Positions 14,312 through 14,585 of a DNA stretch of 14,585 nucleotides are shown piece by piece. Both the position numbers and the translations under genes were made by a program. Source of the DNA: Chloracidobacterium sp. UBA6041 (GTDB taxonomy: Bacteria; Acidobacteriota; Blastocatellia; Pyrinomonadales; Pyrinomonadaceae); the NCBI GenBank assembly GCA_002427845.1, contig DIYZ01000264.1, forward strand, positions 1 through 14,585, given 5' to 3'. The notes under the pieces were generated by a model that had not been told where the DNA came from, ran no database searches, and worked only from the letters and a program-made list of their open reading frames with translations. The stretch's first letter is position 1. Each line of letters starts with the position of its first letter.

Positions 14312-14585
14312 TTTTTTATCGCCGATTACCTACGGCAGATGCTCTCTGTCTCTGAACTCTGCCGCCTTTACAACATCAGCCGCAAGACCGGCTACAAATG
14401 GATCGACCGTTATCTCGAAGAGGGTGCAACAGGTCTTGCAGATCGCTCTCGTCTGCCGCACCACTGTCCTCATCAAACTCCAGCGGACCAGGTCGCATCG
14501 ATTGTCGGTGCCCGAGGTCATCATCCCACCTGGGGCGCAAAGAAGCTGCTGAAGTTGCTTTCATACTATTGCCGCGAAGCAAAGA
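14312..14585 (+). mobile_element. IS481-type transposase, N-terminal fragment (truncated at both ends)
   Basis: The frame reads FFIADYLRQMLSVSELCRLYNISRKTGYKWIDRYLEEGATGLADRSRLPHHCPHQTP, then IVGARGHHPTWGAKKLLKLLS. This is the helix-turn-helix N-terminus of IS481-family transposases (SVSELCRLYNISRKTGYKWIDRY, GLADRSRxPH, HPTWGAKKLL). Family members normally have about 15 more residues before FIADYL. Here the sequence joins directly to the kinase stop codon, so the start and the IS left end are missing. The DDE catalytic part lies beyond the window. The final residues (YYCREAK) do not fit the family and come from the last ~24 bases, which repeat the window's first bases in inverse. Confidence 0.8.

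Overview
The window looks like an accessory stretch of a chromosome from a soil-type Acidobacteriota, probably Blastocatellia-like. This is an inference from gene style: a ToxR/CadC-type winged-helix protein fused to a periplasmic beta-propeller, a PknB-type kinase fused to a TPR tail, FG-GAP and STN-domain secreted proteins, and mixed GC content. No rRNA or other taxonomic marker is present.

Layout. Positions 1-2619 (minus strand) hold two tandem paralogous STN-domain secreted proteins, the lower one running off the window edge. Upstream of them are two broken secreted-protein genes that meet at an antisense remnant of an IS3-family transposase. Positions 2910-4000 hold the C-terminal half of a sensor histidine kinase, abutting a 5'-truncated membrane protein with zinc ribbons at both ends. 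Positions 4268-5135 hold two small unrecognised genes that are close or overlapping. Positions 5398-7862 hold two proteins that look like secreted beta-sandwich proteins, one with and one without a signal peptide. Between them lies about 1.1 kb of decayed sequence with short gene scraps. Positions 8106-10415 encode the winged-helix/beta-propeller regulator, preceded by an 11-bp tandem repeat that is a good operator candidate. Positions 10416-11246 hold no intact gene. They contain the 3' part of a tRNA-Cys (tRNA positions 32-76), near-identical repeats on both sides of it, and a possible decayed tyrosine recombinase, as in an old integration site. Positions 11247-14309 encode the Ser/Thr kinase, whose TPR tail carries an in-frame palindromic insertion. 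From 14312 the window ends in an N-terminally truncated IS481-type transposase.

How the genes work together. The two large intact genes are both one-protein membrane signalling devices: one joins a cytoplasmic DNA-binding domain to a periplasmic sensor, the other joins a cytoplasmic kinase to an extracytoplasmic TPR region. They are on the same strand but separated by the integration scar, so no operon is implied. Most of the rest is fragments joined at abrupt junctions (about 1955, 2098, 3420-3515, 7290 and 14310), the pattern of a chromosomal turnover zone. Caution: the first and last 23 bases of the window are exact reverse complements, and the last ~24 bases do not fit the transposase they extend. 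The extreme right end may be an assembly join.
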